From contig NZ_BMRC01000002.1 of assembly GCF_014648435.1 (NCBI RefSeq), forward strand, positions 558,001 to 622,000: a stretch of 64,000 nt of DNA. The letters run 5' to 3'. Positions 33,729-42,199 of this stretch are shown piece after piece. How positions within the stretch are numbered: position 1 is the first letter of the stretch; each line of letters opens with the position of its first letter. The position numbers and the translations under genes are program-made. This DNA is from Nonomuraea spiralis. GTDB taxonomy: Bacteria > Actinomycetota > Actinomycetes > Streptosporangiales > Streptosporangiaceae. The notes under the pieces are model-generated. The model saw only the letters and a program-made list of their open reading frames with translations. It did no database searches and was not told where the DNA came from.

Positions 33729-35009
33729 TCAGCCGAGCACGGGGTAGTTGGCCCTGATCACGCTGAGCGGGTCGCGGGCGCGCTTGAGCGCGCGCAGCCG
33801 GGTCAGAGTCTCGGGCGAGAACGCGGCCGCCGCCTGCTCGCCGCCGTGCAACATCGTGTACGGCCGCCGCCCGCTGCCGTACGGCACCAGCGCCTTGCCC
33901 AGCCGCTCCAGCCGCTCCGACACCTCCTCAGAGGCCATGCCGAGCGCGTGCACGAGGTACGGCTCCGGCAGCCGCTCCACCGCCCCGCCGCCCTCGACCG
34001 GCCTGGCCACCGCCCCGCCCAGGTGCCGGACCTGCACCGCGACCAGCGGCTCGATCGGCTCGCCGAGCAGCACGCCGGCGACCTCGTCGTCCAGCCCGGT
34101 CAGCAGCTCGGTGTGACCCGCGCCGGGGCTCGGGTCGACCGGCTCGTCGCAGATCGAGGCCAGCTCGGCCACCGGCAGCAGCCGCCTGGTGTCGGCGATC
34201 GCCCCGCCGACGGCCTCGAACGGCCGCAGCAGCGCCCCGGGGTCGGCCCCCAGGTAGGTGCAGTCCATCATGACGAAGCCGGGCGCCCCGGGCGGGGTCA
34301 GGAGCTGGAACCACACCGTCAGCTCCTCCGGCGCGGACTCGGTGACCTCGCGGAAGGCGGCCATGACCTGGGCGGCCCGGTCCGCCGGCCAGATCATCCG
34401 GCCGCCGTACAGGAAGGGCGCCGGGTACAGGTCGAACTCCAGCGCCGTCACGATCGCGAAGTCGCCGCCGCCGCCGCGCAGGGCCCAGAACAGCTCCGGA
34501 TCGCGCTCGGCGGTCACCCTGATCCGGCCGCCCTCGGCGTCCACGGCGTCGAAGGCGCGTACGCTGTTGGCGGCGAAGCCGTACTTCCTGCTGAACCAGC
34601 TCAGACCGCCGCCAAGGGTGTACCCGGTCACGCTCACCACCGGCGAGCTGCCCGCCAGGCCGGTCAGCCCGAGCGGGCTCGCCGCGGCCAGCACCTCGCC
34701 CCACTTCACACCGGCGCCGACGCGCGCCACCCCGTCCTCGATCTCCACCCCGCCCAGCCGGCCGGTGCGCAGCAGGATCGCCCCCTCGGTGTCGCCCGAC
34801 GCGCCGTGGCCGCCCGGCTGCGCGGTCACCGCGAGGCCGTGCCGGCGGGCGTAGCCGATCACGGCCGCCACGTCGTCGGCGTCGGCCGCCTCGACGACCG
34901 CGCGTACCGGCTGGTCCACCGACAGGTTCCAGGGCCGGCGGGCCGCGTCGAACCCGTCGTCGCCGGGGAGCAGCACCGGGCCGGTCGTCACGTTCCTCAG
35001 TTCGTTCAT
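33729..35009 (-). CDS. FAD-linked oxidase (PCMH/BBE type)
   Basis: A 426-residue flavoprotein with an N-terminal PCMH-type FAD-binding domain (QPGGHGASG, with the His typical of covalent 8-alpha FAD linkage, then GAGVKWGEVL, and GYTLGGGLSWFSRKYG) and a C-terminal berberine-bridge-like segment (LKRARDPLSVIRANYPV). It lacks an obvious second cysteine attachment, so FAD is probably mono-covalent. Related enzymes oxidise sugars or natural-product alcohols. It converges with the enoyl-CoA hydratase gene, leaving seven bases between the stops, and is divergent from the LigD polymerase gene. The substrate is unknown. Confidence 0.85.
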   Translation of the reverse strand: MNELRNVTTGPVLLPGDDGFDAARRPWNLSVDQPVRAVVEAADADDVAAVIGYARRHGLAVTAQPGGHGASGDTEGAILLRTGRLGGVEIEDGVARVGAGVKWGEVLAAASPLGLTGLAGSSPVVSVTGYTLGGGLSWFSRKYGFAANSVRAFDAVDAEGGRIRVTAERDPELFWALRGGGGDFAIVTALEFDLYPAPFLYGGRMIWPADRAAQVMAAFREVTESAPEELTVWFQLLTPPGAPGFVMMDCTYLGADPGALLRPFEAVGGAIADTRRLLPVAELASICDEPVDPSPGAGHTELLTGLDDEVAGVLLGEPIEPLVAVQVRHLGGAVARPVEGGGAVERLPEPYLVHALGMASEEVSERLERLGKALVPYGSGRRPYTMLHGGEQAAAAFSPETLTRLRALKRARDPLSVIRANYPVLG

Positions 35010-35157
35010 GTGGTCGATCGTGCCCTGGGGCACTTGCGGGGGAATTGGGGTTGACTTGAGGGGCCGTGGCGCCGGGGCCGTCCGGGCCGTCCGGGGCGCC
35101 CGCCGCCGGGAGTGGCGTCCCGGCTGACTGTCGGAGCCGCCGCGTATCGTGATCGGC

Positions 35158-36354
35158 ATGCCTGACATCGAGGTCGCGGGGCGCGCCGTGCACATCACCA
35201 GCCCCGACAAGGTGGTCTTCCCGCAGTCCGGCCACACCAAGCTCGACCTGATCCGCTTCTACGAGGCGGTGGGCGAGGGGGCGCTGCGGGGCGTCCACGG
35301 GCGGCCGATGGTGCTCAAACGGTTCGTCCACGGCATCGAGCAGGAGGCGTTCTTCCAGAAGCGCGCGCCGGCCAAGCGGCCCGACTGGATCGAGGTGGCC
35401 GAGCTGCGCTACCGGTCCGGCCTGAGCGCGGAAGAGGTGGTCTGCACCGATCTGGCGCAGTTGTTGTGGGTGGTCAACCTCGGGTGCGTCGACCTCAACC
35501 CCCATCCGGTGCGCGCCGACGACCTGGCCAGGCCCGACGAGCTGCGCATCGACCTCGATCCCGTCCCCGGCGTCGGGTGGGCCGACGTGCTGGCGACGGC
35601 GCAGGTGGCGCGGGAGGTGCTGGCCGACCACGGGCTGGTCGCCTGGCCGAAGACGTCCGGGTCGCGCGGGTTCCACGTCTACGCCCGTATCGAGCGGCGA
35701 TGGTCGTTCGCCCAGGTGCGCAAGGCGGCCGAGACCGTGGCGCGCGAGGTCGAACGACGGGCTCCGGACCTGGCGACCAGCCGGTGGTGGAAGGAGGAAC
35801 GCCACGGCGTGTTCGTCGACTTCAACCAGAACGCCTACGACCGCACGGTCGCCTCGGCGTACTCGGTGCGCGCCGTGCCCGACGCCCGGGTGTCCACGCC
35901 GCTCACGTGGGACGAGGTGCCCGGCTGCCGGCCCGAGACGTTCACGATCGACACCGTCCCCGGGCGGCTGGCCGAGCTCGGCGACCCGTGGGAGGACATC
36001 GACCTGCACGCCGGCTCGCTCGACGGGCTGCTGGCGCTGGCCGAGGAGCTCGGGCCGGCGCCCAAGCCGCCCAAGGGCAGCGGGCGCAGGCAGCAGACCG
36101 TGCCGGTCATCGAGATCGCCAGGGCCCAGCACAAGGACGAGGCCATGGCGGGGCTCGACCGCTGGAAGGCCCGCCACCCGGAGGTCGCGGCCCGGCTGGA
36201 GCCCGCCGACGTGCTGGTCGACGGCATGCGGGGGCGCAGCAGCGTGTGGTACCGGATCCGCGTCAACCTCCAGCACGTGCCGGAGGGCGAGCGGCCCGGG
36301 CAGGAGGCGCTGGAGGTCGACTACGACCCCTGGCAGGGCGCGGGCGGCCCCTGA
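35158..36354 (+). CDS. Stand-alone LigD-type DNA polymerase/primase domain protein
   Basis: A 398-residue archaeo-eukaryotic primase-like polymerase of the LigD PolDom family, used in bacterial non-homologous end joining to fill ends and add ribonucleotides. Visible motifs are RIDLDPVPG (catalytic aspartates), KTSGSRGFHVYARI (nucleotide binding) and WKEERHGVFVDFNQNAYDRT. Ligase and phosphoesterase domains are absent, and no ku or ligase gene adjoins it. The C-terminal 70 residues (QQTVPVIEIARAQHKDEAM onward) form an extra segment. The start was set at 35158; a GTG at 35149 is possible. Confidence 0.9.
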   Translation: MPDIEVAGRAVHITSPDKVVFPQSGHTKLDLIRFYEAVGEGALRGVHGRPMVLKRFVHGIEQEAFFQKRAPAKRPDWIEVAELRYRSGLSAEEVVCTDLAQLLWVVNLGCVDLNPHPVRADDLARPDELRIDLDPVPGVGWADVLATAQVAREVLADHGLVAWPKTSGSRGFHVYARIERRWSFAQVRKAAETVAREVERRAPDLATSRWWKEERHGVFVDFNQNAYDRTVASAYSVRAVPDARVSTPLTWDEVPGCRPETFTIDTVPGRLAELGDPWEDIDLHAGSLDGLLALAEELGPAPKPPKGSGRRQQTVPVIEIARAQHKDEAMAGLDRWKARHPEVAARLEPADVLVDGMRGRSSVWYRIRVNLQHVPEGERPGQEALEVDYDPWQGAGGP

Positions 36355-36375
36355 AGGGCAACGCCCCCTGGGGGG

Positions 36376-37791
36376 TCAGCGGCCGGAGACGAGGTCGCCG
36401 AGGCGGGCGTAGAGCGACGTGGTCGTGCCTCGGTCGTTCTCGTGCCGGTCGGCGGCCCTGAACAGCGTGTAGATGAGCTGCACGCCGGCCCACCGCAGCG
36501 GTTCCGGCTCCCACTGCCGCACCTGCCGGCCCACCCACGGCAGCGCCGTCAGCTCGGTGTCCTGCCGCAGCACCAGGTCGCGCAAGGTGCGCCCGGCCAG
36601 GTTCGTGGTGGTGACGCCGCTGCCGACGTACCCGCCGGCCCAGCCGAGCCCGGTCGCGTGGTCCAGGTGCACGGTCGAGCACCAGTCGCGCGGCACGCCG
36701 AGCACCCCGCACCACGAGTGCTGCACCCGCGCGTCGGCCGCCGCCGGGAAGAGCTTGACCAGCATCCGCCACAACAGCGCCACGGTCCGCGCCTGGGTGG
36801 CCCCCCGTCGGTCGGTACGCGACCCGAACCGGTACGGCACCCCCCGCCCGCCGATCGCGATCCGGTCGTCGGCCGTACGCTGGGCGTAGACGTAGGCGTG
36901 GGCCTGGTCGCCGAGGAGTTCGTGCCCGGCCCAGCCGATGTGCTTCCACACCTCTGCGGGCAGCGGCTCGGTGACGATCATGGAGCTGTTCATCGGCAGC
37001 CACTGCCGGTGCTGCCCGGCCAGGGAGGCGGTGAAGCCCTCGGTGGCGCGGATGACGTACTCGGCCGAGACGACGCCGAGCGGCGTGTGCGCCGACGCCT
37101 TGCCGCCCTCGCGCGGCCGGATCTCGGTCACCGTCGTGCCCTCGAAGATGTCCACGCCCAGCGCGGCGACCGCCGAGGCCAGCCCGACGGCGAGCTTGGC
37201 CGGCTGCACGCGGGCGCAGTGCGGCGAGTACGCGGCCTCCAGCGTGCCCGCCACCTGGAGGCGTTCGCGCTGCTCGTCGCGGTCCATCAGGCGCATGTCG
37301 GCCTCGCCGTAGCCCCAGGAGCGCAGGTCGGCGACCTCCTCGCGCAGCCGCCGCCGCTGGGCCGGATTGGTCGCGACATGCACGAGGCCGCCCTTGTGCA
37401 CGTCGGCGTCGATGCCCTCGGCGCGGGTGACGTCGATGACCTCGTCCACGGCGCGGAACATGGCGTGCTGGAGGTCGATCATGGCCTGCCGGCCGCGCGC
37501 CTTGGCGTGCCGCTCGCGCGAGCCGGCGAACTCGGCCGACAGCCAGCCGCCATTGCGCCCCGAGGCCCCGAACCCGGCGAACTCCTTCTCCAGGATCGCG
37601 ATCCGCAGGTCTGGCTGCGCCTTCTTCAGGTAGTACGCGGTCCACAGGCCGGTGTAGCCGCCGCCGACGATCGCCACGTCGTACTCGCGGGACCCGGGCA
37701 GGGACGGCCGCCTGGCGGGCAGGCCGATCTGCCGGTACCAGAACGAGACGCCCCCGTTGGCGAAGTCGTCGGTGAGCGGGATGCCTGTCAT
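36376..37791 (-). CDS. FAD-dependent amine oxidoreductase (gamma-glutamylputrescine oxidase-like)
   Basis: 471 residues of the DAO family. The ADP-binding motif is VAIVGGGYTGLWTAYYL, followed by LEKEFAGFGASGRNGGW, the segment shared with PuuB and related amine oxidases. The C-terminal GWAGGYVGSGVTTTNLAGRTL closes the FAD site. It oxidises a secondary or primary amine to an aldehyde with release of H2O2. It overlaps the upstream PuuR-like regulator by ATGA, so they are co-translated. The pairing suggests polyamine or related amine catabolism. Confidence 0.9.
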   Translation of the reverse strand: MTGIPLTDDFANGGVSFWYRQIGLPARRPSLPGSREYDVAIVGGGYTGLWTAYYLKKAQPDLRIAILEKEFAGFGASGRNGGWLSAEFAGSRERHAKARGRQAMIDLQHAMFRAVDEVIDVTRAEGIDADVHKGGLVHVATNPAQRRRLREEVADLRSWGYGEADMRLMDRDEQRERLQVAGTLEAAYSPHCARVQPAKLAVGLASAVAALGVDIFEGTTVTEIRPREGGKASAHTPLGVVSAEYVIRATEGFTASLAGQHRQWLPMNSSMIVTEPLPAEVWKHIGWAGHELLGDQAHAYVYAQRTADDRIAIGGRGVPYRFGSRTDRRGATQARTVALLWRMLVKLFPAAADARVQHSWCGVLGVPRDWCSTVHLDHATGLGWAGGYVGSGVTTTNLAGRTLRDLVLRQDTELTALPWVGRQVRQWEPEPLRWAGVQLIYTLFRAADRHENDRGTTTSLYARLGDLVSGR

Positions 37792-38399
37792 GACTGTTCT
37801 GCCTCCACGGCTGCTGCTTGCCCGGCCGCTGCTTCCCCGGCGGACGGGGTCGGTGGGCTGATCACCCAGAGCACCTCGGCGGTCTCGTCGCCGTCGTTGA
37901 CCACCCGGTGCGGGACCGACGTGCGGTACTCCACGCTGTCGCCGGGCCCGAGCGGGTGGGCGGCGGCGGACCCGGCGGGGCCCAGCCAGAGCGTGAGACT
38001 GCCGCGCAGCACGAGGAAGATCTCCTGCGACTCGCCGTGCGTGTACGGCTCGTCGCCCGTGGAGGAGCCCGGGTCGAACTCCCCGGCGTACATCTCCAGG
38101 GTGCGCAGCGGGCGCTGGGAGATCAGGAACTTGCGGGTGCCCGGCCCGGTGGCCAGCTCGGGACGCTCGGCGCGGGTCACCACGCGGTGGGCGGGCTCGT
38201 CGTCCTCGTTGAACAGGTCGGCCACCGTGATGCCGAGAGCCGAGGCGATCCTGCGCAGCATGCCGATGCTCGCGCTGGTCTGCCCGCGTTCGAGCTGGCT
38301 GATGAAGCTCGGGCTGGCCTTGGCCTCGCCGGCCAGGGCGCGCACGGTCATGCCGCGCATGCCGCGGTAGACCCGGATGCGGGTGCCCAGGTCGCTCAT
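37788..38399 (-). CDS. XRE-cupin regulator, PuuR-like
   Basis: 203 residues: an N-terminal XRE helix-turn-helix (TVRALAGEAKASPSFISQLERGQ) and a C-terminal cupin sensor (YTHGESQEIFLVLRGSLTLWLG, then GDSVEYRTSVPHRVVND). The order matches E. coli PuuR, which represses putrescine catabolism. It heads an operon with the amine oxidase (ATGA). A 17-bp perfect palindrome lies 21 bp before its start and is the likely autoregulatory site. Confidence 0.92.
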   Translation of the reverse strand: MSDLGTRIRVYRGMRGMTVRALAGEAKASPSFISQLERGQTSASIGMLRRIASALGITVADLFNEDDEPAHRVVTRAERPELATGPGTRKFLISQRPLRTLEMYAGEFDPGSSTGDEPYTHGESQEIFLVLRGSLTLWLGPAGSAAAHPLGPGDSVEYRTSVPHRVVNDGDETAEVLWVISPPTPSAGEAAAGQAAAVEAEQS

Positions 38400-38420
38400 C
38401 GAACCCCTCGATCGGTCAGG

Positions 38421-38437
38421 CTGAACAAGTTGTTCAG
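38421..38437. promoter_or_regulatory. 17-bp perfect palindrome, probable PuuR-like operator
   Basis: CTGAACAAGTTGTTCAG has 8-bp arms around one central base. It lies between the regulator start (38399) and the next gene, in the right place for a promoter-overlapping operator of the minus-strand operon. Confidence 0.7.
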
Positions 38438-38501
38438 TGACGGTACCGACGGCGGAGAAAGCCCAGCAAGAGGGGGGTGCCTAACGAAACGGTAACCGGT
38501 C

Positions 38502-39389
38502 TCAGCCGCGGGTCGGCCGCTGGTAGCCTTCGTCGCCGCCGTACACGTGCCGCGAGGGGTCGTGCTCGGGCTGGTTGGCCGGGCTGGTCGGGGAGGCGGT
38601 GTGCTCCTCGGCGAAGTCGTCCGACGGCGCCGGCGGCGGCGGGAACAGGTAGTCGTGCCAGGTGATCCGGCCGCTGGGCTCGGCGTCGGTGGTGAACGCG
38701 CCCGCGCGCTGGGCGGCGGCCAGCCTGCCGGGGAATCGCACCGGCAGGCACGGGCGGCGCAGGTGGCGGGCTTCGAGCCAGATCCTGGCCAGCTCCTCGG
38801 TGTCGAGGACCTGCGGGCCGCCGTACTCGATGACGGCGCACGCGGGGCCGCCGGCGAGCAGCGCGGCCAGCCGCAGCGCGACGTCGTTCACGTGCACCGG
38901 CTGCCAGGGCAGGGAACGGTCCACGGGCAGCACGGGCAGCACCGAGAAGTCGCGCAGCAGCCCGTCCAGCCGCTGGTGGAACGGGGTGGCGCGGACGACC
39001 GTCCAGGCCATGCCGCTCTCCTTGACCAGCCGCTCGGCCTCCAGCTTGTGCCGCTGGCCGGGCGCGCGGTCCGCGCCGACGACCGAGGTCAGCAGCACGT
39101 GCGCGACCCCCGTCGCGCGGGCCGCCGCGACCAGCGTGCGGGTGCCGGCCAGGTCCACCTGCGCGCCCCCCTTGCGGCCGCCGGTGGCCAGGTGCGCGAT
39201 CGCCTCGACCTGTCGTACGGCCTCCGCGACGCCCTTCCCGGAGGCCAGGTCGCCCCACATCCACTCGACGCCCCCGCGGCTCTCGTGCCGGGTACGGCTC
39301 AACGCGCGTACCCGATGTCCCGCCTTGAGCAGGACGGGCAGCAAAGCCCTGCCGAGGGTGCCGGTGGCTCCTGTGACCAGAATGCGCAT
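38502..39389 (-). CDS. NAD(P)-binding NmrA-like/atypical SDR protein
   Basis: 295 residues of the extended/atypical SDR group. The Rossmann motif is VTGATGTLG. The fold is NmrA-like, with VLLTSVVGADRAPGQRHKLEAERLV and WTVVRATPFHQ. The active-site Tyr-x3-Lys is not present as such (the sequence has H-K-L-E), so it may be a redox sensor or non-enzymatic binder. The C-terminal 60 residues are low complexity (PPPPAPSDD onward). Divergent from the TPP enzyme gene. No function is assigned. Confidence 0.8.
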   Translation of the reverse strand: MRILVTGATGTLGRALLPVLLKAGHRVRALSRTRHESRGGVEWMWGDLASGKGVAEAVRQVEAIAHLATGGRKGGAQVDLAGTRTLVAAARATGVAHVLLTSVVGADRAPGQRHKLEAERLVKESGMAWTVVRATPFHQRLDGLLRDFSVLPVLPVDRSLPWQPVHVNDVALRLAALLAGGPACAVIEYGGPQVLDTEELARIWLEARHLRRPCLPVRFPGRLAAAQRAGAFTTDAEPSGRITWHDYLFPPPPAPSDDFAEEHTASPTSPANQPEHDPSRHVYGGDEGYQRPTRG

Positions 39390-39476
39390 GTCCGGTTCCT
39401 ACCCGCGAATCCCCAGAGATGACAATGATTTTCGTGGCAAGGTCTGTCGGCGGCAGAGCGGGGTAGAGCCGCCAAT

Positions 39477-41243
39477 ATGGCTCGTATCGCATCCGAATCC
39501 CTGATAGAGCGGCTGGCCGAGTGGGGTGTCGACACCGTCTTCGGCATGCCGGGCGACGGCATCAACGGCATCATGGAGGGGCTGCGCCGTCACCGTGACC
39601 GGGTGCGGTTCGTGCTGGTGCACCACGAGGAGGCCGCCGCCTTCATGGCCACCGGCTACGCCAAGGCCACGGGACGGATCGGCGTGTGCCTGGCCACCTC
39701 GGGCCCCGGCGGCATCCACCTGCTCAACGGCCTCTACGACGCCAAGCTCGACCACGTCCCGGTGCTGGCCATCACCGGCATGCAGGAGACCGCCGTGCTC
39801 GGCACCGGCTACCAGCAGGAGGTCCACCTCGACAAGCTGTTCGCCGACGTGGCCGAGTACAACATGATGATCACCAACCCGGCCCAGCTGCCCTCGCTGG
39901 TGGACCTGGCCGTCCGGACGGCCTACGCGCGGCGCGGCGTCGCCCACCTCACCCTGCCCAACGACATCCAGGTGGCCGACGCGGGGGCGGACCCGTACAG
40001 GACGGTCGCGCCGGTGCGGGCGCCGGAGACCGCGCCGATCTACCTGCGGCCCTCGGGGCTGCCGCGGCAGGCGGACCTGGCGCGGGCCGCCGAGGTGCTC
40101 AACAGCGCCGAACGGCCCGCCATCCTGGTCGGGCAGGGCGCGCTGCACGCCCGCCAGGAGGTGCTGGCCGTGGCCGAGGCGCTGGGGGCGCCGGTGGTCA
40201 AGACGCTGCCCGGCAAGGCCGTCGTCCCGGACGAGTCGCCGTACACGACGGGCGGGATCGGGCTGCTCGGCACGAGGCCGAGCGAGGACCTGATGGACGA
40301 CGCCGACGTGTTGTTCATGGTGGGCACGAACTTCCCCTACTCCACGTTCCTGCCGGAGCCGGGCAACGCGCGGGTGGTGCAGTTCGAGGCCGACCCGGCC
40401 AGGGCGGGGACGCGGGTGCCGACCGACGTGCCCGTGGTGTGCGACGCCAAGGAGGGCCTGCGGGAGCTGCTGCCGCTGCTGACCCCCAGGAACGGCGACG
40501 GCCATCTGGCGAAGTACCAGAAGCTCATGGCCAAGTGGCGCTCCGACATGGACGCCCTGGAGAACCCGGACAGAGACCCCATCGCCCCCCAGTACGTCAT
40601 GTCCGTCATCGACGACCTGGCCGCCGACGACGCCATCCTCACCTGCGACAGCGGCACGATCGCGACCTGGGCCGCGCGCCACTGGACGATCCGCGGCGAA
40701 CGCGAGTTCTACCTGTCGGGCACGCTGGCCACGATGGCCCCGGGCCTGCCGTACGCCATCGCCATGCAGCACGCCTTCCCCGGCCGGCAGGTCATCGCCT
40801 ACGTCGGCGACGGCGGGTTCGCGATGCTGATGGCCGAGTTCCTGACCGCCGCGCAGCACCAGCTGCCGGTCAAGGTCGTCATCAACAACAACAACTCGCT
40901 CGGGCAGATCCTGTGGGAGCAGATGGTGCTCGGCTACCCCGAGCACGGCGTGCGCTTCGGCCGTCCCGAGGCCGACTACTCGACCTGGGCCAGGGCGTGC
41001 GGCGGGTTCGGCGCCAAGGTCACCCAGGCCGGCGACGTGGTCGCGGCCGTCAGGCAGGCGCTGGCCCACGACGGCCCGGCCCTGGTGGACGTGGACGTCA
41101 ACCCGAACGAGCCGCCCATGCCCGGCAAGGTCTCCTACGACCAGGCCAAGAGCTTCGCCACGGCCTTCCTCAAGGGCCAGCCGCACAAGGCGGCCATCGC
41201 GACCACCCTGTTCAAGGACCGCATCCAGAGACTCGGCGACTGA
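39477..41243 (+). CDS. Thiamine diphosphate enzyme, pyruvate oxidase/acetolactate synthase-like
   Basis: 588 residues with the three-domain TPP fold. The N-terminal domain has the activating glutamate in LVHHEEAAAFMATGYAK. A central FAD/CoA-like domain follows. The C-terminal domain has the TPP-Mg motif GDGGFAMLMAEF, ending with INNNN. The overall length and QEVHLDKLFADVA are closest to pyruvate:quinone oxidase (PoxB-type) and related actinobacterial enzymes. A true acetolactate synthase would normally sit beside a small subunit, which is absent. Its substrate is presumably pyruvate. The 3' flank carries a 42-bp tandem repeat. Confidence 0.88.
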   Translation: MARIASESLIERLAEWGVDTVFGMPGDGINGIMEGLRRHRDRVRFVLVHHEEAAAFMATGYAKATGRIGVCLATSGPGGIHLLNGLYDAKLDHVPVLAITGMQETAVLGTGYQQEVHLDKLFADVAEYNMMITNPAQLPSLVDLAVRTAYARRGVAHLTLPNDIQVADAGADPYRTVAPVRAPETAPIYLRPSGLPRQADLARAAEVLNSAERPAILVGQGALHARQEVLAVAEALGAPVVKTLPGKAVVPDESPYTTGGIGLLGTRPSEDLMDDADVLFMVGTNFPYSTFLPEPGNARVVQFEADPARAGTRVPTDVPVVCDAKEGLRELLPLLTPRNGDGHLAKYQKLMAKWRSDMDALENPDRDPIAPQYVMSVIDDLAADDAILTCDSGTIATWAARHWTIRGEREFYLSGTLATMAPGLPYAIAMQHAFPGRQVIAYVGDGGFAMLMAEFLTAAQHQLPVKVVINNNNSLGQILWEQMVLGYPEHGVRFGRPEADYSTWARACGGFGAKVTQAGDVVAAVRQALAHDGPALVDVDVNPNEPPMPGKVSYDQAKSFATAFLKGQPHKAAIATTLFKDRIQRLGD

Positions 41244-41255
41244 CCAGCCGGTCTC

Positions 41256-41395
41256 GGGGGCTCTCGGAGGCGCGGGCGGCTTCCACGAGCGGGTTCAGGG
41301 GGCTCTCGGAGGCGCGGGCGGCTTCCACAGGCGGGTTCACGGGGTCTCATAGGAGCCGGCGAGCTTTCAGGGGCCCTCGTAGGCGCGGGCGATCT
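41256..41395. repeat. 42-bp tandem repeats running into the 3' end of the IclR gene
   Basis: Two good copies (CTCTCGGAGGCGCGGGCGGC starting at 41261 and 41303, period 42) and a degenerate third copy near 41344 lie downstream of the IclR stop. The last codons of the gene form a related fourth copy. Read in the gene's direction, the repeats would encode LNPLVEAARASESP, a worn copy of the protein C-terminus DPLLETAAQIARAYEGP. The array therefore looks like duplications of the gene's own 3' end. Confidence 0.75.
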
Positions 41396-42119
41396 GGGCG
41401 GCGGTCTCCAGGAGCGGGTCGACCAGCCGGGGCAGCTCGCGGGAGCGCCGCGAGGCGAGCACGATCCCGAGCGCCGCCACCACCCGGCCGCCCGCCAGGA
41501 TCGGCGCCGCCGCCGAGCACGAGCCGAGCGTCATCTCCTCGTGCGTCAGCGCGTAACCCCGCTCCCGCACCGCCGCCAGCTCCCTGGCCAGCCGGCCGGG
41601 CTCGGTGACGGTGTGCGGCGTCGGACGTTCGAGCTTGCGGGCCAGGTACGCCTGCGCGAACCACTCCGGCTCGAAGGCCAGCAGCGCCTTGCCCACCCCC
41701 GTCGGATGCATCGGCAGCCGCCCGCCCGTACGCGAGACGATGGGCACGGCCCGCCTGCCGTACACCTTGTCCACGTACAGGACCTCCAGGCCGTCGCGGA
41801 CGGCCAGGTGCACGTTCTCGCCGGTGGCGGCGAACAGCTCCTGGAGCCAGGGGTGTGCGCGGCCGAGCAGGCTGCCGGGCGCGAGCTGGCCGAGCTCCCA
41901 CAGCCGCAGCCCCACCCGCAGCCGCCCGTCGGGGGTACGGCTGAGGGCCTGCCACTCCTCCAGCTCGGCCACCAGCCGGTGGGCCGTGCTCAGCGGCACC
42001 CCGCTGCGCCTGGCCAGGTCGGTCAGCGTGAGCCGCGGATGGGCCGCGTCGAACGCCCCCAGGATCGCCAGCACCTTGGACGTCACCGTCTGCCCCGGTC
42101 GGCGCGCTCCTCCCGACAT
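41367..42119 (-). CDS. IclR-family regulator next to pobA
   Basis: A 250-residue IclR protein. The N-terminal winged helix is LTLTDLARRSGVPLSTAHRLVAEL, and the effector domain runs from about residue 75 (GENVHLAVRDGLEVLYVDKV, then MHPTGVGKALLAF). AGGAG sits seven bases before the ATG at 42119; a longer start at 42146 would lie inside the operator. It is divergent from pobA, and a perfect palindrome lies between them, so it is likely the activator or repressor that responds to 4-hydroxybenzoate (PobR/PcaU role). Confidence 0.9.
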   Translation of the reverse strand: MSGGARRPGQTVTSKVLAILGAFDAAHPRLTLTDLARRSGVPLSTAHRLVAELEEWQALSRTPDGRLRVGLRLWELGQLAPGSLLGRAHPWLQELFAATGENVHLAVRDGLEVLYVDKVYGRRAVPIVSRTGGRLPMHPTGVGKALLAFEPEWFAQAYLARKLERPTPHTVTEPGRLARELAAVRERGYALTHEEMTLGSCSAAAPILAGGRVVAALGIVLASRRSRELPRLVDPLLETAAQIARAYEGP

Positions 42120-42139
42120 GACCACACTCCTGCACAGTT

Positions 42140-42156
42140 CTTCCACTCAGTGGAAG
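42140..42156. promoter_or_regulatory. 17-bp perfect palindrome between iclR and pobA
   Basis: CTTCCACTCAGTGGAAG has 8-bp arms around one base. It lies 21 bp before the IclR start and 44 bp before pobA. This fits an IclR-family binding site controlling both divergent genes. Confidence 0.7.
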
Positions 42157-42199
42157 AGGTTACTCGGCTCCCAGGACCGCGAGGCAGCAGACTTCCCTC

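Noticed and set aside
39477-41243. Acetolactate synthase large subunit (ilvB)
   Set aside because: No ilvH/ilvN or other ilv gene adjoins it, and the motifs fit pyruvate oxidase-like enzymes better.
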